Assembly (NCBI GenBank): GCA_020747015.1
Contig: JAGTJM010000075.1
Coordinates: 81,725-145,724 of the forward strand
Length of the DNA stretch: 64,000 bases
Source: Pyrenochaeta sp. MPI-SDFR-AT-0127
Taxonomy: Eukaryota > Ascomycota > Dothideomycetes > Pleosporales > Cucurbitariaceae
Reading direction: 5' to 3'
Below, piece by piece: positions 10,365-22,571 of this stretch (position 1 is the stretch's first letter; each line of letters begins with the position of its first letter). Under the pieces are notes generated by a model that saw only the letters and a program-made list of their open reading frames with translations, did no database searches and was not told the DNA's origin. The translations under genes were made by a program, and so were the position numbers.

Positions 10365-13300
10365 ATGCCAGGCCAGAAGAGCTCCCCGCGAAGCATCAGG
10401 CTGCGAACACTCTTCACCGCCGTGATCAAAGGCGAGAAGACCATTGACGACAGGAATGCTAGGTTGTTCCTCGAAGCAGTCTGTGACCAAGATAATAAGG
10501 CCTTATGCGTCCAGAAGATTCAAGCGAGTGATCATGGGCGTGTTGCTTTTCAAACAGCTCTCAGCTCGAGTACCGAGCTTCCCTTCCTCCAAGAATCTGT
10601 CATGGCAGTCTTTCGTTATCTTTCAGCCATGGAGCTGAAGACACTATGTGGCGGAGCAGTCTTACAACAATTGGTAACGAGCTTTGTAGAAGCAGAGCTA
10701 GCCTGGGATGCGTTTACGGCTGCGTTCAAATCTGGTCAACTGACTGGAAACGGGGAAGAAGCCTTCTCTTTCCTCTTGCTGGAACTTCTTTCTCTACCGA
10801 AGGAGAAAGCTACTGCATTTGTGCAGTTTGCACAGGATGATACCATCAAGAAGAGGCTCTTGGAGTCGAGGAAACAGGAAGTGCGCCTACGAGCTCAACG
10901 AATTGCGCACGTTGTTGAAAATTTGAGCGCAGGACATTCGAATCGATCGACTGGGCCCAACGGACCCGGCGGACGCCACGACAACGATTTCGCCGAGTTC
11001 AACAAGATTGCGATCCTTCCGACTGCTGATGAGCTTTCAGCAAAGGATCCTTACCTCCCACGAGCTCACGAGACGAGCGTTCTCGCGCTTCGACGAGATG
11101 GACTTGCCTTTCATCTTGATGCCCAGTTTCGTCTGCTCCGTGAGGATATGGTGCGTGACATGAGGGAGGAAATACAAATGGTACAGAACATACAGAAAGG
11201 GCAGCGGAGAGCATTCTCAATCGAGCACCTCTCTCTGGTTGGAGTGCACTGCGATGGACGAAAGCCATGGACCTTACAATTTCAGTGCATGAATGATCTT
11301 CCACAACTTCCAAAGAAGAGTGAAGCAAGTCGACGGCAGTTCCTTGAGGATAACAGAAAGTTCTTGAAGCATGAGTCGTTAGCGTGCATCATTGCAGATG
11401 ATGAGGTGATCACGCTAGGTACGTTAATTCGTGAAGAGGATCTTGTAGTGATGAAGCCACCGGTTCTTTGCTTGCAGATTCCCGAGGCCAATTTGGCGAG
11501 AGCGCTGCGCTGCATCAAGGAAGCAAAAGCCATCAAACTCGTGCAGCTGAGCACTGCCTTGTTCTCTTACGCTCCTATTCTGAAGCAGCTCAAAGAGATG
11601 AAGGAGTTGCCGTTCGAGGATGAAATTCTTCGCTGGGACCCGAAGTCGAAGCCAGAACCTCCGGCCTACCAGCTCTCATCTCACATTGTGTCTTTGGTGA
11701 GAAGTTTAATCCGTAACCCTTTCCATGATATCCAGGAGGAGCTTAAACTTCCCAGCGCCACGATACTGGACAAGTCACAAGCTACATGCTTCATCACAGG
11801 AATGCTCAGCAGGTTGAGTATAATTCAAGGACCGCCAGGTGAGTCACTCTGAAATAGCTCCTGAGGGCTCTTCCTAATGACAAGCAGGTACGGGAAAGTC
11901 GTTTATTGGCGCGCTGCTTGCAAAAGCTATATTCTACCATACTGATGAAAGAATTCTGATCTTGACCTATAAGCATCATGCGCTGGACCAGTTTATCGAG
12001 GACATTCTCAAATTGGGTATTCCTAGATCCGATATAGTTCGTTTGGGATCGGCTAAGAAGGCTGCCCCATCTGTCCGAGATCTTTCAATGAAAGACGCTG
12101 CATCACTGGTACGGCTCACGCGAGAGCAATGTGACATCCTAGACTGGATAAGGAAAAAGGCTCAAGACGAGGGAGAGAGCTTGCAAGATGCGTTCTCAAG
12201 CCTGAATCAACAAGCGCCATCAAGAGATGACATTTTGGAATATCTCGAGTTTCTCACGGAGGGTCCACCTTTCTCTTCAGCCTTTAAGGTACCAACACGA
12301 AATGATGGAGTTGTGCACGTGGGAAGGAAGGGGAAAGCTATCGAGAGTACCTTCTACCTTCTAGACCGATGGTGCCGCGGCAAAGACGCTACGCCATTCA
12401 AGAGGGTAGCACAGAAGTATCCAGAGGTGTGGAATATCAAAGCTTCTGACAGGATGCAACTTCAACGGCAATGGGAAGCCGGTATCTTCACAGAGAGATT
12501 GAACGCGGTTCAATCAGCTGGCCATTGCTATAACGAGGAACTCGAGCAGATTGCATCGATATACATGGAGAGAGAACTTACTGTCCTTCGATCAAAGCAG
12601 ATCATTGCTTGCACTACTACGGCTGCGGCAAAATATGTGCGAATGCTGAGCTCCGTACGTCCCGGAGTTGTTCTCGTGGAGGAAGCGGGAGAAATACTGG
12701 AGAGCCACATTCTAACCGCATTAGGCCCGGATACGAAGCAGCTCATTCTGATCGGTGATCATAAACAACTTCGACCAAAGGCAAACTACGCACTCAGCGT
12801 AGAGAAGAATGATGGGTACGATCTGAACAGGTCTCTCTTTGAAAGGCTTGTAATACAAAGATATCCTCATCACACCTTACTTCAGCAACATCGTATGCGG
12901 CCGGAGCTGTCTCATTTCGTGAGGGACTTGACATATCCAAATCTTGTCGACGCAAACAGTACGAAGAATCGACCAAGCATCAAAGGTATACAAAACAACA
13001 TCATCTTCCTAAATCATGCGCACAAAGAGGAACAGATGCAAAACGTACGCGATTGGAAAGACGGAGCGTCTCCCTCCACCAAGAGAAATCCATATGAGAT
13101 ACACATGGCAATCAAATGCCTGCGTTACCTTAGTCAGCAAGAGATTACTAAGCCGACGGACAAGATTGTGATCCTAACGCCTTACCTTGGTCAACTCCAT
13201 CTCCTGAGAGATGAGCTCAGCAAAGATAATGACCCGGTTCTGAACGACCTTGATTCTCACGACTTGATCCGAGCGGGCTTGATGCATTCTGCATCGGCGC

Positions 13301-16300
13301 ATGTCAACAAACCTAAGATCAGGATATCTACGATAGGTGAGCCGAGGGGATTATCGCAGAGTTCGATGTACTAATAAACCACAGATAACTTCCAAGGCGA
13401 TGAGAGTGAGATTGTTATTGTCTCACTGACCCGAAGCAACAGCGACGGCGAGATAGGCTTCATGTATTCTCCAGAACGGCTGAACGTGCTTCTCTCTCGG
13501 GCCAGAAATGGGCTCATTCTCATTGGAAATGCTGACACATTCATTAGCTCTAGAAAGGGCGGACAATTATGGAAGAAGTTTATAGATATGCTCAAAGCCA
13601 GGAACCATATCTATGATGGATTACCAGTCAAATGCGAGCAGCATCCTGCACGGCTTGCTATCCTCCGTTCCCCAGAACAGTTTGATAAAGATTGCCCAGA
13701 TGGTGGGTGTAGGGAGCTTTGGTAAGGTTAATGATCAACATCAAAATCTCTGCTAACTCAAATAGTGGCGCACTCTTGAAATGCAACGTGCACCAGTGTC
13801 CAAGAAGCTGCCACTATCGTACCGATCACTCGCAAATGAGCTGCAACAAAGTTGTTGATGTCAAGTGTCCAACAGGACATGTGCAAAAGGAGAACTGTGG
13901 AGAGAATCTACAGACGAAATGCAAAAAATGTCATACTGAAGACGAACGGGACGAGGAGATTTTGAGGAGGGACATGGAGCTTCAGGACAAACGATTGAGA
14001 GCTCAAGTGAAGCATGATATGGATATTGCGGCGCTTGATATGCAGATACGGAAGACGAGAGAGGAGGCCGAGGACGCGAAGACTGCGCAGGAAAGAGCAC
14101 ATGCACTGTTGCAGAAGAAGCGCGACTTGGAAGCTGCTCAACTTCAGGTATCGAAGCAGGCTTCGCAAACAACTTCCAAGGCTACGAGTTCTTCGACAGC
14201 AAGCTCACAACCTACAAGGCCTTCCCCAACTACAAAGAATTCCTCTACTGAGAAGAACGGTAAAGCCCCACAGCAGCCGGGTACACAGAGCTCGGCTCCT
14301 TCGGCATCATCTTCTCCGACACCAATCGTTCACAAAGTGGGCCCCTCGGAGCTGGAATGGGAGCGGCAAAAGAGGGTGGATGGAGCGAGGAATGCTGCAA
14401 TTGATGACTTGATGGCGCTCACCGGATTAGAAGGAGTCAAGGAGAAATTCCTCGACATCAAGGCGAAGATTGAGACGGTTGAAAGACAACAGGTTGATAT
14501 GAAGAAAGAACGAATGGGAATGGTGATGCTCGGCAATCCCGGCACAGGTAGGTTACAATGGATGTCGAATGCTCTTGCTGACAAGTAGTAGGCAAGACGA
14601 CCGTGGCGCGCATATATGCGCGATTTCTCGCCTCTGTGAAGGCGTTACCAGGGAGTGAGTATGTGGAGATCACAGGCTCTGGACTTGCCAATGAAGGCGT
14701 TGCTGGTGCGAAGAAGAAGATCGATGGGCTCGTGAAGGCTGGTGGCGGCGTCTTCTTCATCGATGAAGCGTATCAGCTTGCGTCCGGAAACAACTTTGGG
14801 GGAAAGAATGTACTTGATTTCATCCTGGCAGAAATTGAAGAGCGAAGGGGGACCATTGCCTTCATCCTTGCGGGATATGTGAAAGAGATGGAGAAGTTCT
14901 TCGAACATAATCCCGGATTCGACAGTCGAATGCCTCATAGACTTACTTTCGCTGATTACTCTGACCAAGAACTACTGACCATGCTGAACGCTATGGTCAA
15001 GAAGAATTATAACGACCGGGCCACTCTTGAAGATGGTGGTTATGGCTTGTACGCAAGGATACTGATCAAACGTCTTGGAAGAAGGCGAGGAACGGAGGGA
15101 TATGGAAATGCGCGTGCTTTGGAGAACGAATGGGGCCGCGTCACAGAACGCCAAGCTTCCAGGCTAAGAAAGGAGCGTGTCGCTGGAGGTTCACCGGACG
15201 ACTTGTTGTTCATGAAAGAGGATCTTATAGGGCTAGAACCCCGCGGAGCAGTAAGAGACAGTGCTGCATGGAAAGAGCTTCAATCTTTGGTAGGACTGGA
15301 AAAGGTCAAATATTCAGTGAAGGCGCTTGTTGATGCCATTCAACGGAACTATCACAGGGAGCTGAAAGAACTAGAGCCACTTGGGTTTACACTTCATCGT
15401 GTATTTCTTGGTTCTCCCGGCACAGGGAAAACAACGGTCGCCAAGCTATACGGCTCTATATTGGCGGATATGGGTTTACTCTCAAAAAAAGAAGGTACCT
15501 AACCGTGCAACTTCACCACACAGTTAAGTGCCGACTATTGAGTATAGTCGTCTTCAAAAATCCTTCTGATTTTATAGGATCGGTGGTAGGAGGATCGGAG
15601 GAAATTACGAAAAAGATCTTGAAATCTGCGGCAGGAAAGGTACTCGTAATCGATGAAGCCTACGGTCTTGATGCTGGTGGGAGAGTTGGCGGTGGTCAAA
15701 AGGATCCTTTCAAGACTGCCGTCATTGACACCATCGTTGCTGAGGTGCAAAACACTCCGGGCGAAGACTTATGTGTTCTCCTACTGGGTTACCAGGAACA
15801 AATGGAGGACATGATGAACCACTCGAATCCGGGTTTTGCGAGGCGGTTCAGACTTTCTGACGCGTTCTATTTCGATGACTTTAGCGATGCAGATTTGATG
15901 CGTGTACTTGATTACAAGCTCAAAAAACAAGGATTGAAGGCAACAGAGGATGCGAAGCGAGTTGCGATCGAGGTCCTAGCCCGGGAGCGAGATCGGCCCA
16001 ATTTTGGCAATGCTGGAGCTGTGGAGAACATCATCTCTCGCGCAAAAGAACTCGAACAGAAGCGAACTTCTGCCGCTGGGCCAGACAGCATTGATCCGGA
16101 CATCACTTTCTTGCCTCAAGACTTTGATGAAAACCATGACAGAGCAAGTGGTGCTGACGTCAGTTGCAGAGATTTGTTTGCCGATATTGTTGGATGTGAG
16201 GGACTCATTGTCCAGCTCGAGAAATATCAACAAATCGCCAAGAACATGAAAGCTCATGGGAAAGACCCTAGATCTCAGATTCCGTTCAACTTCCTCTTCA

Positions 16301-17695
16301 AGGGCCCTCCAGGTAACATAGACACCCCGCAAAGGTCATATCCAAGCTCTTTACTGACTCAATATTTGGATAGGAACTGGAAAGACAACAGTTGCGCGGA
16401 AGGTTAGCCAGCTGTACTATCACATGGGAATCCTTGGATCGAGCTATTACACCGAGTGCTCTGCGTCCGATCTCATAGGCCAATATGTTGGACAGACTGG
16501 GCCAAAGACGCAGGGAAAGTTGACTGAAGCCTTGGGTCGTGTCTTGTTCATTGACGAAGCATACCGTTTTTGCGACGGCGGGTTTGGCAAGGAAGCCATA
16601 AACGAACTGGTCGATTGTTTGACAAAAGGGAAATATATAGGAAAGATCGTCGTGATTCTTGCCGGTTATACTCATCAGATTGATGAGCTCTTACTGATCA
16701 ATCCCGGCCTGTCTAGTCGCTTTCCAGAGGAAGTGGTCTTCGAGAATATGGACCCGAAGAACTGCCTTGAGCTCTTGGAACGCGAGATCAAGAAACAGGA
16801 GATTACCATCACGCCCCCGATGGACCGCATTTCGCCTGCTGAACGCCAGCAAATGCTTGATATCTTTATGGAGCTTTCCAAACTACAGTCATGGGGAAAT
16901 GGTCGGGATGTGAAGAACCTCGCCAAGAATATCTGCTCCGACGCTTTTGCTGGTAACACATCATCGGGGCTAAGAGTGAGCGCTGCCGACATGATACGAC
17001 ACCTAGAGCAGATGTTCAAGTCGCAAAAGGCTAGGAACTCGGCCCGAAAAGACTCTCTGAGCCCCGACAGCGTATCTGGGCCTAATGATTTACCTACCCT
17101 CACTCAAGGCCCACCGAAGGCTCCTACGATCGCAACTTCCATCGCGTCGAAGGCCAAATCGACCGAGCCAGGCCCCTCTGACGAGGACGAGCTAGGTGCC
17201 AGACCTATCCTAACGAGCTCTACGAGATCCTCATCCCAACGTGACCCAGGAGTATCTGACGAGATATGGCAACAATTGCAGAAGAACATAGTAGAAGAGG
17301 CAGCTCTGAAAGAAGCCGAAGAGATGTTCCTCGCCGCCTTACAGCGCGAACACAGCGCCCAAAGAGAAGCCGAAGAAGCCCAGTTCGAAGAAATTCGACG
17401 CTTAGAAGAAGAGAAGCGTATCGCGGACGAAGAGCGCCGCAAGCAGATCGAAGAAGAGCTGCGAGAAGAGAAAAGGCGAATCGAGGCCGCATTGAAGGCA
17501 AAGAGGGATGCAGAGGAGAAATTGCGAAGAGCTCGAGAAGAGGCAGAAAAGAAAAGGAGGGAAGAGTTGGCAATTCAGAAGAAGATTCGAGATATGGGAA
17601 TTTGTCCAGCGGGGTTTAGATGGTATAAAGAGGGAAGTGGTTACCGCTGCGGTGGGGGATCTCATTATCTTAGCAATTCCCAGCTTGGAATTTGA
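10365..17695 (+). CDS. NFX1-type SF1 helicase fused to three CbbX-like AAA modules
   Basis: Giant 2343-aa protein encoded by 7 exons. Introns are 11839-11887, 13337-13384, 13722-13765, 14548-14591, 15495-15547 and 16313-16373, all GT...AG and frame-restoring. Order of domains: unknown N-terminal part; Upf1-like SF1 helicase with Walker A GPPGTGKS (about 489-496), VEEAGE (about 753) and NFQGDE...ERLNVLLSRAR (about 975-1025); NF-X1 zinc finger CPDGGC...C...CNVHQCPRSCH (about 1080-1110); coiled coil and Ser/Thr-rich linker (about 1130-1250); then three AAA domains of the CbxX/CfqX type with P-loops at about 1343 (GNPGTGKTT), 1621 (GSPGTGKTT) and 1901 (GPPGTGKTT), each with a FIDEAY-like or VIDEAY-like Walker B; and a Glu/Arg-rich coiled coil before a Cys-containing tail. 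Relatives of the helicase part (ZNFX1, fission-yeast Hrr1) act in RNA silencing, so a link with the adjacent Argonaute is plausible but inferred. The start is the ATG at 10365, which has A at -3. Confidence 0.93.
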
Positions 17696-17733
17696 TATTG
17701 GAACGATCTGGGTCTGGAGGTTGCTTTTGCTCG

Positions 17734-17734
<1 letters not shown>

Positions 17735-17788
<54 letters not shown>
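17735..17788. repeat. (ACT)18 microsatellite
   Basis: 54 bp of perfect ACT repeats, starting about 40 bp after the helicase stop codon, probably within its 3' UTR. Confidence 0.95.
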
Positions 17789-19714
17789 GGGCTAATGCGC
17801 TCCAGAACTTTGTTAAACTTCCGTAGCATGGCACAAGACATAGTTGCAGAGACTGAGACTATGCTATGGCTAGGAGCTACTCTGGATTGCGAGGGCAAGT
17901 GACCGGTTCACAATTGCACTTCAGCAGCTAGTTGACGATATTACATTTACGCGGCGAGGGGCATCTTTTCTGAAAATTATGGTCAGAACGAATCCGTTTT
18001 GAGAGTGCCCTGTGCGTTCTAAAATGCAGGGGTCTAATCGATTTGCTTGCCTCGACATATCGATTAGAGATATGTAACCCGCTCGAACCCAATGTAAACT
18101 TACAGAACTGGCAACTACATACGCTGCATAGCAAACGCACGCATATTACGCCACACACGCATCCCAATCGGGTTTAAAGTTGCCTTGCAGGTTTAGAACC
18201 TGCAATCAACAGCCCCTCCTTTCGCTACGTAATTATTGATTTCAGTCCGCTTCAATGTACGGCTATTGACCTTGTTAGGGCCCACATCGACTAACGCTTC
18301 CATCACTAACGCAAGTTATTCACCAGCCCGTGCCGAACTGAATGGCCACTCTCGTGTCCCTAAAGCAGGCTCTTCGGCAGGAAGTTAACGCAGAGGATTC
18401 GTCCCTAACTGTGAGCCGAATGCTGCGCCTTCAACCCGGTTCACACGGGTGGTAAATTGCGGTTGACCTAGGTTACAAGTTGTTTTATGGCTAGATGCAA
18501 GTTGCGTAATCGTAGCACGAGAGAGACGTTGGCGATTTCGAAATACTGTGTGATGCCTATCTCTGCTTCTTCATGCAGCCATCGCTTTTCCTCGATCTGG
18601 CTTCAGCGTCATGCCCACGCTATCGCCCTTATTGTTGTAGCTGCTTCTTCTTTTGTAATCCTCAATGCGATACCACTCCCTCTGGCGGTTTAACACCGGA
18701 CTCATTTCATTGCATTGTGCATCTGTGAACAGCCATAGCCACAAACGTGATTGGCTTGACATTGCAGGGCAGCAAGCCAAGGCGAGCTGAGCGGATGCCC
18801 CCTCCGTTCAGTTTACTATTCTCCATAATCGAACATATATCACTACAGCTCGTTCATACTCCGTACGATACGAAGCCCTCAGTACTATCTAAGCAAGTTT
18901 CGCACGGGCTAGGAGCTCATCGCAAATTACCGACAACGGCCCCCTTCAGTTGAGCAGCCTCTAAGAATTGGGATACAAGGACCACCCGAGTCCATCAAAA
19001 GCTTCTTCTGAACATATCGTGGTATAAGATGTGCTTTCTCACAGCCGGGAGGGCTATAGTTCGCAAGACTTACACGCCAGACTTTGTAAAAGCAAGAAGC
19101 GCGTAATATAGTTGATGGTGCTCTGGAGGACGAAGAGCATTGGAAAAGATCGCAATTGTTGGAACAGTTCTTTCGCTTACTTGCACCTCTTTGGTCTTTG
19201 GCTTAGGCGCACTCCACTCTAGCGCAGAACTCTTGCGTTTATGGCCACTTGTTACCCTGCTCTCGGCCGCTTTCTCATTTGGTCTCAGCTGCTGGACCGT
19301 AAGGTCAACGAAAATGGTGCTAGAAACCTGGAAGAGCTACTAAAGTAGCTCGCATTTTGATAAAGGATGAATCTGTTGTTCTAGAGACAAGGATGATCTG
19401 GCTATATGACATACAGTGTGCATTTGCACCAACTTCATTGTGTGAGCCACATAGAAGGATGAGAGGCAGACTATCAACTGTTCTAAAAGCGTAGCGAATT
19501 TCCATACGAGCAGCACTCTAGATGATACAGGCAATTATTTCTAGGTGGGAAGAATAGATTGATGTAGGCCTTGCCCATATCCTGGACTCTTCTTTCGGTT
19601 TTAGGCCAAACCGATGATGTATCCTCGACAGGGCTGGTGGTCAGTTGGTTAATCGACTATAACTATATATTTGCATCTAGTATCCTGATTGGTGGTTTTG
19701 GGTGCACCATGTGT
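17789..19714. other. Intergenic, no supported gene
   Basis: About 1.9 kb. Short frames are present, including a hydrophobic one at 19140-19343 that starts only with TTG and would hold two membrane-like stretches, but I cannot assign any. A perfect 9-bp stem hairpin lies at 18185-18205. Confidence 0.5.
18185..18205. repeat. Perfect 9-bp inverted repeat with 3-nt loop
   Basis: TTGCAGGTT, loop TAG, AACCTGCAA. Its role is unknown; it lies about 490 bp beyond the helicase stop. Confidence 0.7.
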
Positions 19715-21680
19715 CTAACCAATGAGACTCAGTAGTCCCGAAGAGCCCTTGGGCAGTCTCAAAATGTCACTCAGCTGAATTGTTTCGAGGTTGAACAATT
19801 CATGCTGTCGAAACGGGCCAACAACCAGAGCCTCAACCATGGGGGAAACCGCGGCACTGAAGTCTCGAAGAATGCTGCCCTGCGACTTGTCGAGAAGCGT
19901 GACGAAGTCCCCGAAGACAGAGTCAGTAAGCTTGGTTATCCTTAGACTTGTCAGTACGATTAGAAGTCTTGCTTTCGCTGAACTCACATGTAATCTGAAA
20001 TGCCAAAATCCAACTGTCCCGTGATGCCACGGTCTGGCATGAGGCCTAGTATGCCTTTGCCGAACGTCCTTTCCACAATATGGAGCCGTTGGCCAAGCTT
20101 GCGTAGATCTGTAACCATCCTGTATTTGGTCTTGTATACGTCTGAATCAGTTCGTATGTCAGGGAATAATTCAGCCATCATTTTCACCGTTACTTCTGCT
20201 TCAGCGCTGTTCGATGGGTTTCCAGACTTGGTTTGGGCCATTTCAAAATTATGTGGCGTTGTCAACACGAAACCGCAACTCGACCGTGTTGTGAGCCCCC
20301 CACTCTCTCTGAACAATTCAAGGACATGATGCCGTCGAAGTAGCTGGAAGTGAACGATGTGTCGATCTAAATTCTGGATCAGAGTAAATCGTTCAGCTTT
20401 AGAAAGCTTAGCTTCGGAGTGCAATGCCATGAACCTTTCTTCGGCTTTCGATTTCTGAAGTACTTCTTGCAAAACAGCTATTGAATGGGGACTGGCAATA
20501 TATACCAGAATCTTGGCAAGCGTGTCCATTTTTGCTTCGCACAAATCTCGTATCGCCGCTCGTATGACCGGTGTGAAAAAGGTTTCTTCTGGAGGGAGAC
20601 ACCCGTGCTCTTTACACCTCCTAGCTTCCTCTGAAAGATATGTAGCTAATGAATCGTTCCAGATTTGGAGGTTGTCGCTATCTAGAGACTTCTTCTTTCT
20701 CACAATCCTGGGCATACTTGGGGCTTTTCGTTTGATTACAGATCGATGATTTACTTGCTGATCGTCAGTTAGATCCTGACTTGATTCTTCTTGGTCGTCC
20801 AGCCCTTGACTCAAATCTCGACTTTCGCTTGGGGATAAATAGTCGACCGAACGCTCTAGGTCCAGGTTCTCGCTGGGATCATCGTTATGTAGGGGTAGAT
20901 TAAGCCGGTCTTGACTGGATCCTGTGACTGAGATGTTTGTTGCGTGTACTCCTCCACAACTACGTGATTCAACAGACTGGGTAGAGGTGAGAGCGATTGT
21001 TGGTTGGATCTGCTCGCTCGGATCAGGTAAAGAGGTACCATCAATCCCACCGCCGAGTAGCGCCTTTGCAAAGGAAGTCACATCGGGTAATTTCGACACC
21101 TCACGCAGTGATAACATCTTCGGGTCAATTGTTTGATCAGGTTTGTTGAAGACACTGACAGGCACCCAAAAGTCAGCTTAATGTGACGTGGATAGCGATA
21201 TAAACTGACCCTAGACGCTGCATCACCCCCAAAACAACGGCTATGGTTCCTTCGCAGTCGAGAAAAACAGCCCCTATTATTGCATTTACAGCTTTTTCAA
21301 GTACACTTGAAGATTTTGCGCCTTCTTTCTTACTGTACTTGATGCACATATCGATCCCAGTGCGTCCCGCAACCGCTGCGCGTTGTTTAATACTGCTCAA
21401 GCTGCATTTGAAATCGTTCGTGTGATCTTGTATGTCAATCATGTCCTATATTTGAATCAAACTACACAAGCTCACCTCTGTTAGCCTGTATTTCATATCC
21501 GAGATAGACGAACAGAAATTCAGTGAGGGCGGTTCCGAACTGCGCTAATTTCCTGTTGCCGTCCCAATCCTCTTCCACAGCGCCAGCCGCCGTAAGTGCT
21601 TTGAACAACAGGCTGCGTTTGGATTGGAATGTATATCCGATGACATGTTCGACCATCTGAACATGTTGTTCTGTAGCCAT
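19715..21680 (-). CDS. RNase III-fold protein lacking catalytic acidic residues
   Basis: 604-aa protein. Exons are 21680-21476, 21426-21210, 21154-19988 and 19940-19715; introns are 49, 55 and 47 bp and each restores frame. Residues about 8-135 match the RNase III domain: VEHVIGYTFQSKRSLLFKAL, then NRKLAQFGTAL, a helical middle part, and KAVNAIIGAVFLDCEGT. In active enzymes the first signature has Glu and Asp (ERLEFLGDA) and the second has Asp and Glu (DxxEAxIGA). Here the four positions are Asn42, Thr50, Lys113 and Asn116, so nuclease activity is unlikely. The C-terminal 460 residues are acidic and Ser-rich, then basic (KRKAPSMPRIVRKKK), then helical with no domain I know. There is no helicase or PAZ, so it is not a Dicer. 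The start is the ATG at 21680, as the longer frame begins with GTG. A structural or RNA-binding role is an inference. Confidence 0.8.
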
Positions 21681-22571
21681 TGCTAGCAGGATTAGCGTGT
21701 GATCACTGTGGTGCGCTGCTTTGCTATATATCGAGATCGAAAGCACATGAAAGAAAGGGTTATGATTCTGTTATGCTTAGGTCTTCGTTGATTTGCCGGC
21801 TCTTTGGGAGTTGTCGCAAGTCACTAGTTCTCTAAAGTCTTCGCCGTGGCGGGGAAGACTTTTTGATGACCTAGACAAGATCTGAATGTGCCATTACGAA
21901 CCGTTATCTAATGTGCAGCATCCACAAGTAGATGATCATCGGTGAATCTAGCTTGTTACTAATATGTGGCTGTCGTATGAACGCTGTCGCCTCTACTACT
22001 TTTTGGCTGAGGTGTTACAGTCTACGGCAAAGGGTCTGGTTGCCCACCCAATGAGCTGTTAAGATGACTCTTCCCAACAGAAAACTATGCGCCAATGAGA
22101 AACCTGTCGATAGTGACACCACTCGATCAGTACCACGTTGATGGAGGCTGTCATGGGATTCTTACTGGTCGAACCGTACCGCGTGTCGGGTACTGGGTTT
22201 TCAAGGATAATTGCGTGGGTAGATCCTACGCAAGCTAACGAACTCTCTTTACTGCCATCGGCATAGTGCATTGCCAATGCCTGGTTCACCCAAGTCTTGA
22301 TGATACTCAGACCGTTGCGTGAGCCGCACCAATGTCCCGCTGCTGTAGCAGTAGCCCTTTGACGAATTAGAACACCGAACGGCTTACCATACAAATCCAT
22401 CCTCTTTGCAGGTTTATTCCACCTTGAAATGGGGGGCATTGAAGCTTCATAATATAGTGAAATATGTCCTCTGGTTTTAATGTTCGTTACGAATGTAGAA
22501 ATATTCAGACATGCTACTTATGCAGCTTTAGTTGCGAAATTCTATTGAGTGTCGATAATGACTTCTAATGC
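21681..22571. other. Intergenic with one weak open frame
   Basis: A minus-strand frame at 22059-22439 (126 codons, ATG start) has no family I recognise, no signal peptide and no clear splice partners. I do not call it a gene. It may be a remnant. Confidence 0.4.

Noticed and set aside
17508..17898. Leu-rich and Val-rich open frames
   Set aside because: They are produced by the (ACT)18 microsatellite read in different frames.
19715..21680. Dicer-like gene
   Set aside because: Only one degenerate RNase III-type domain; no helicase, PAZ or second RNase III domain.
22059..22439. 126-codon minus-strand frame
   Set aside because: Intact with ATG, but no recognisable domain or splicing context; kept only as a note.
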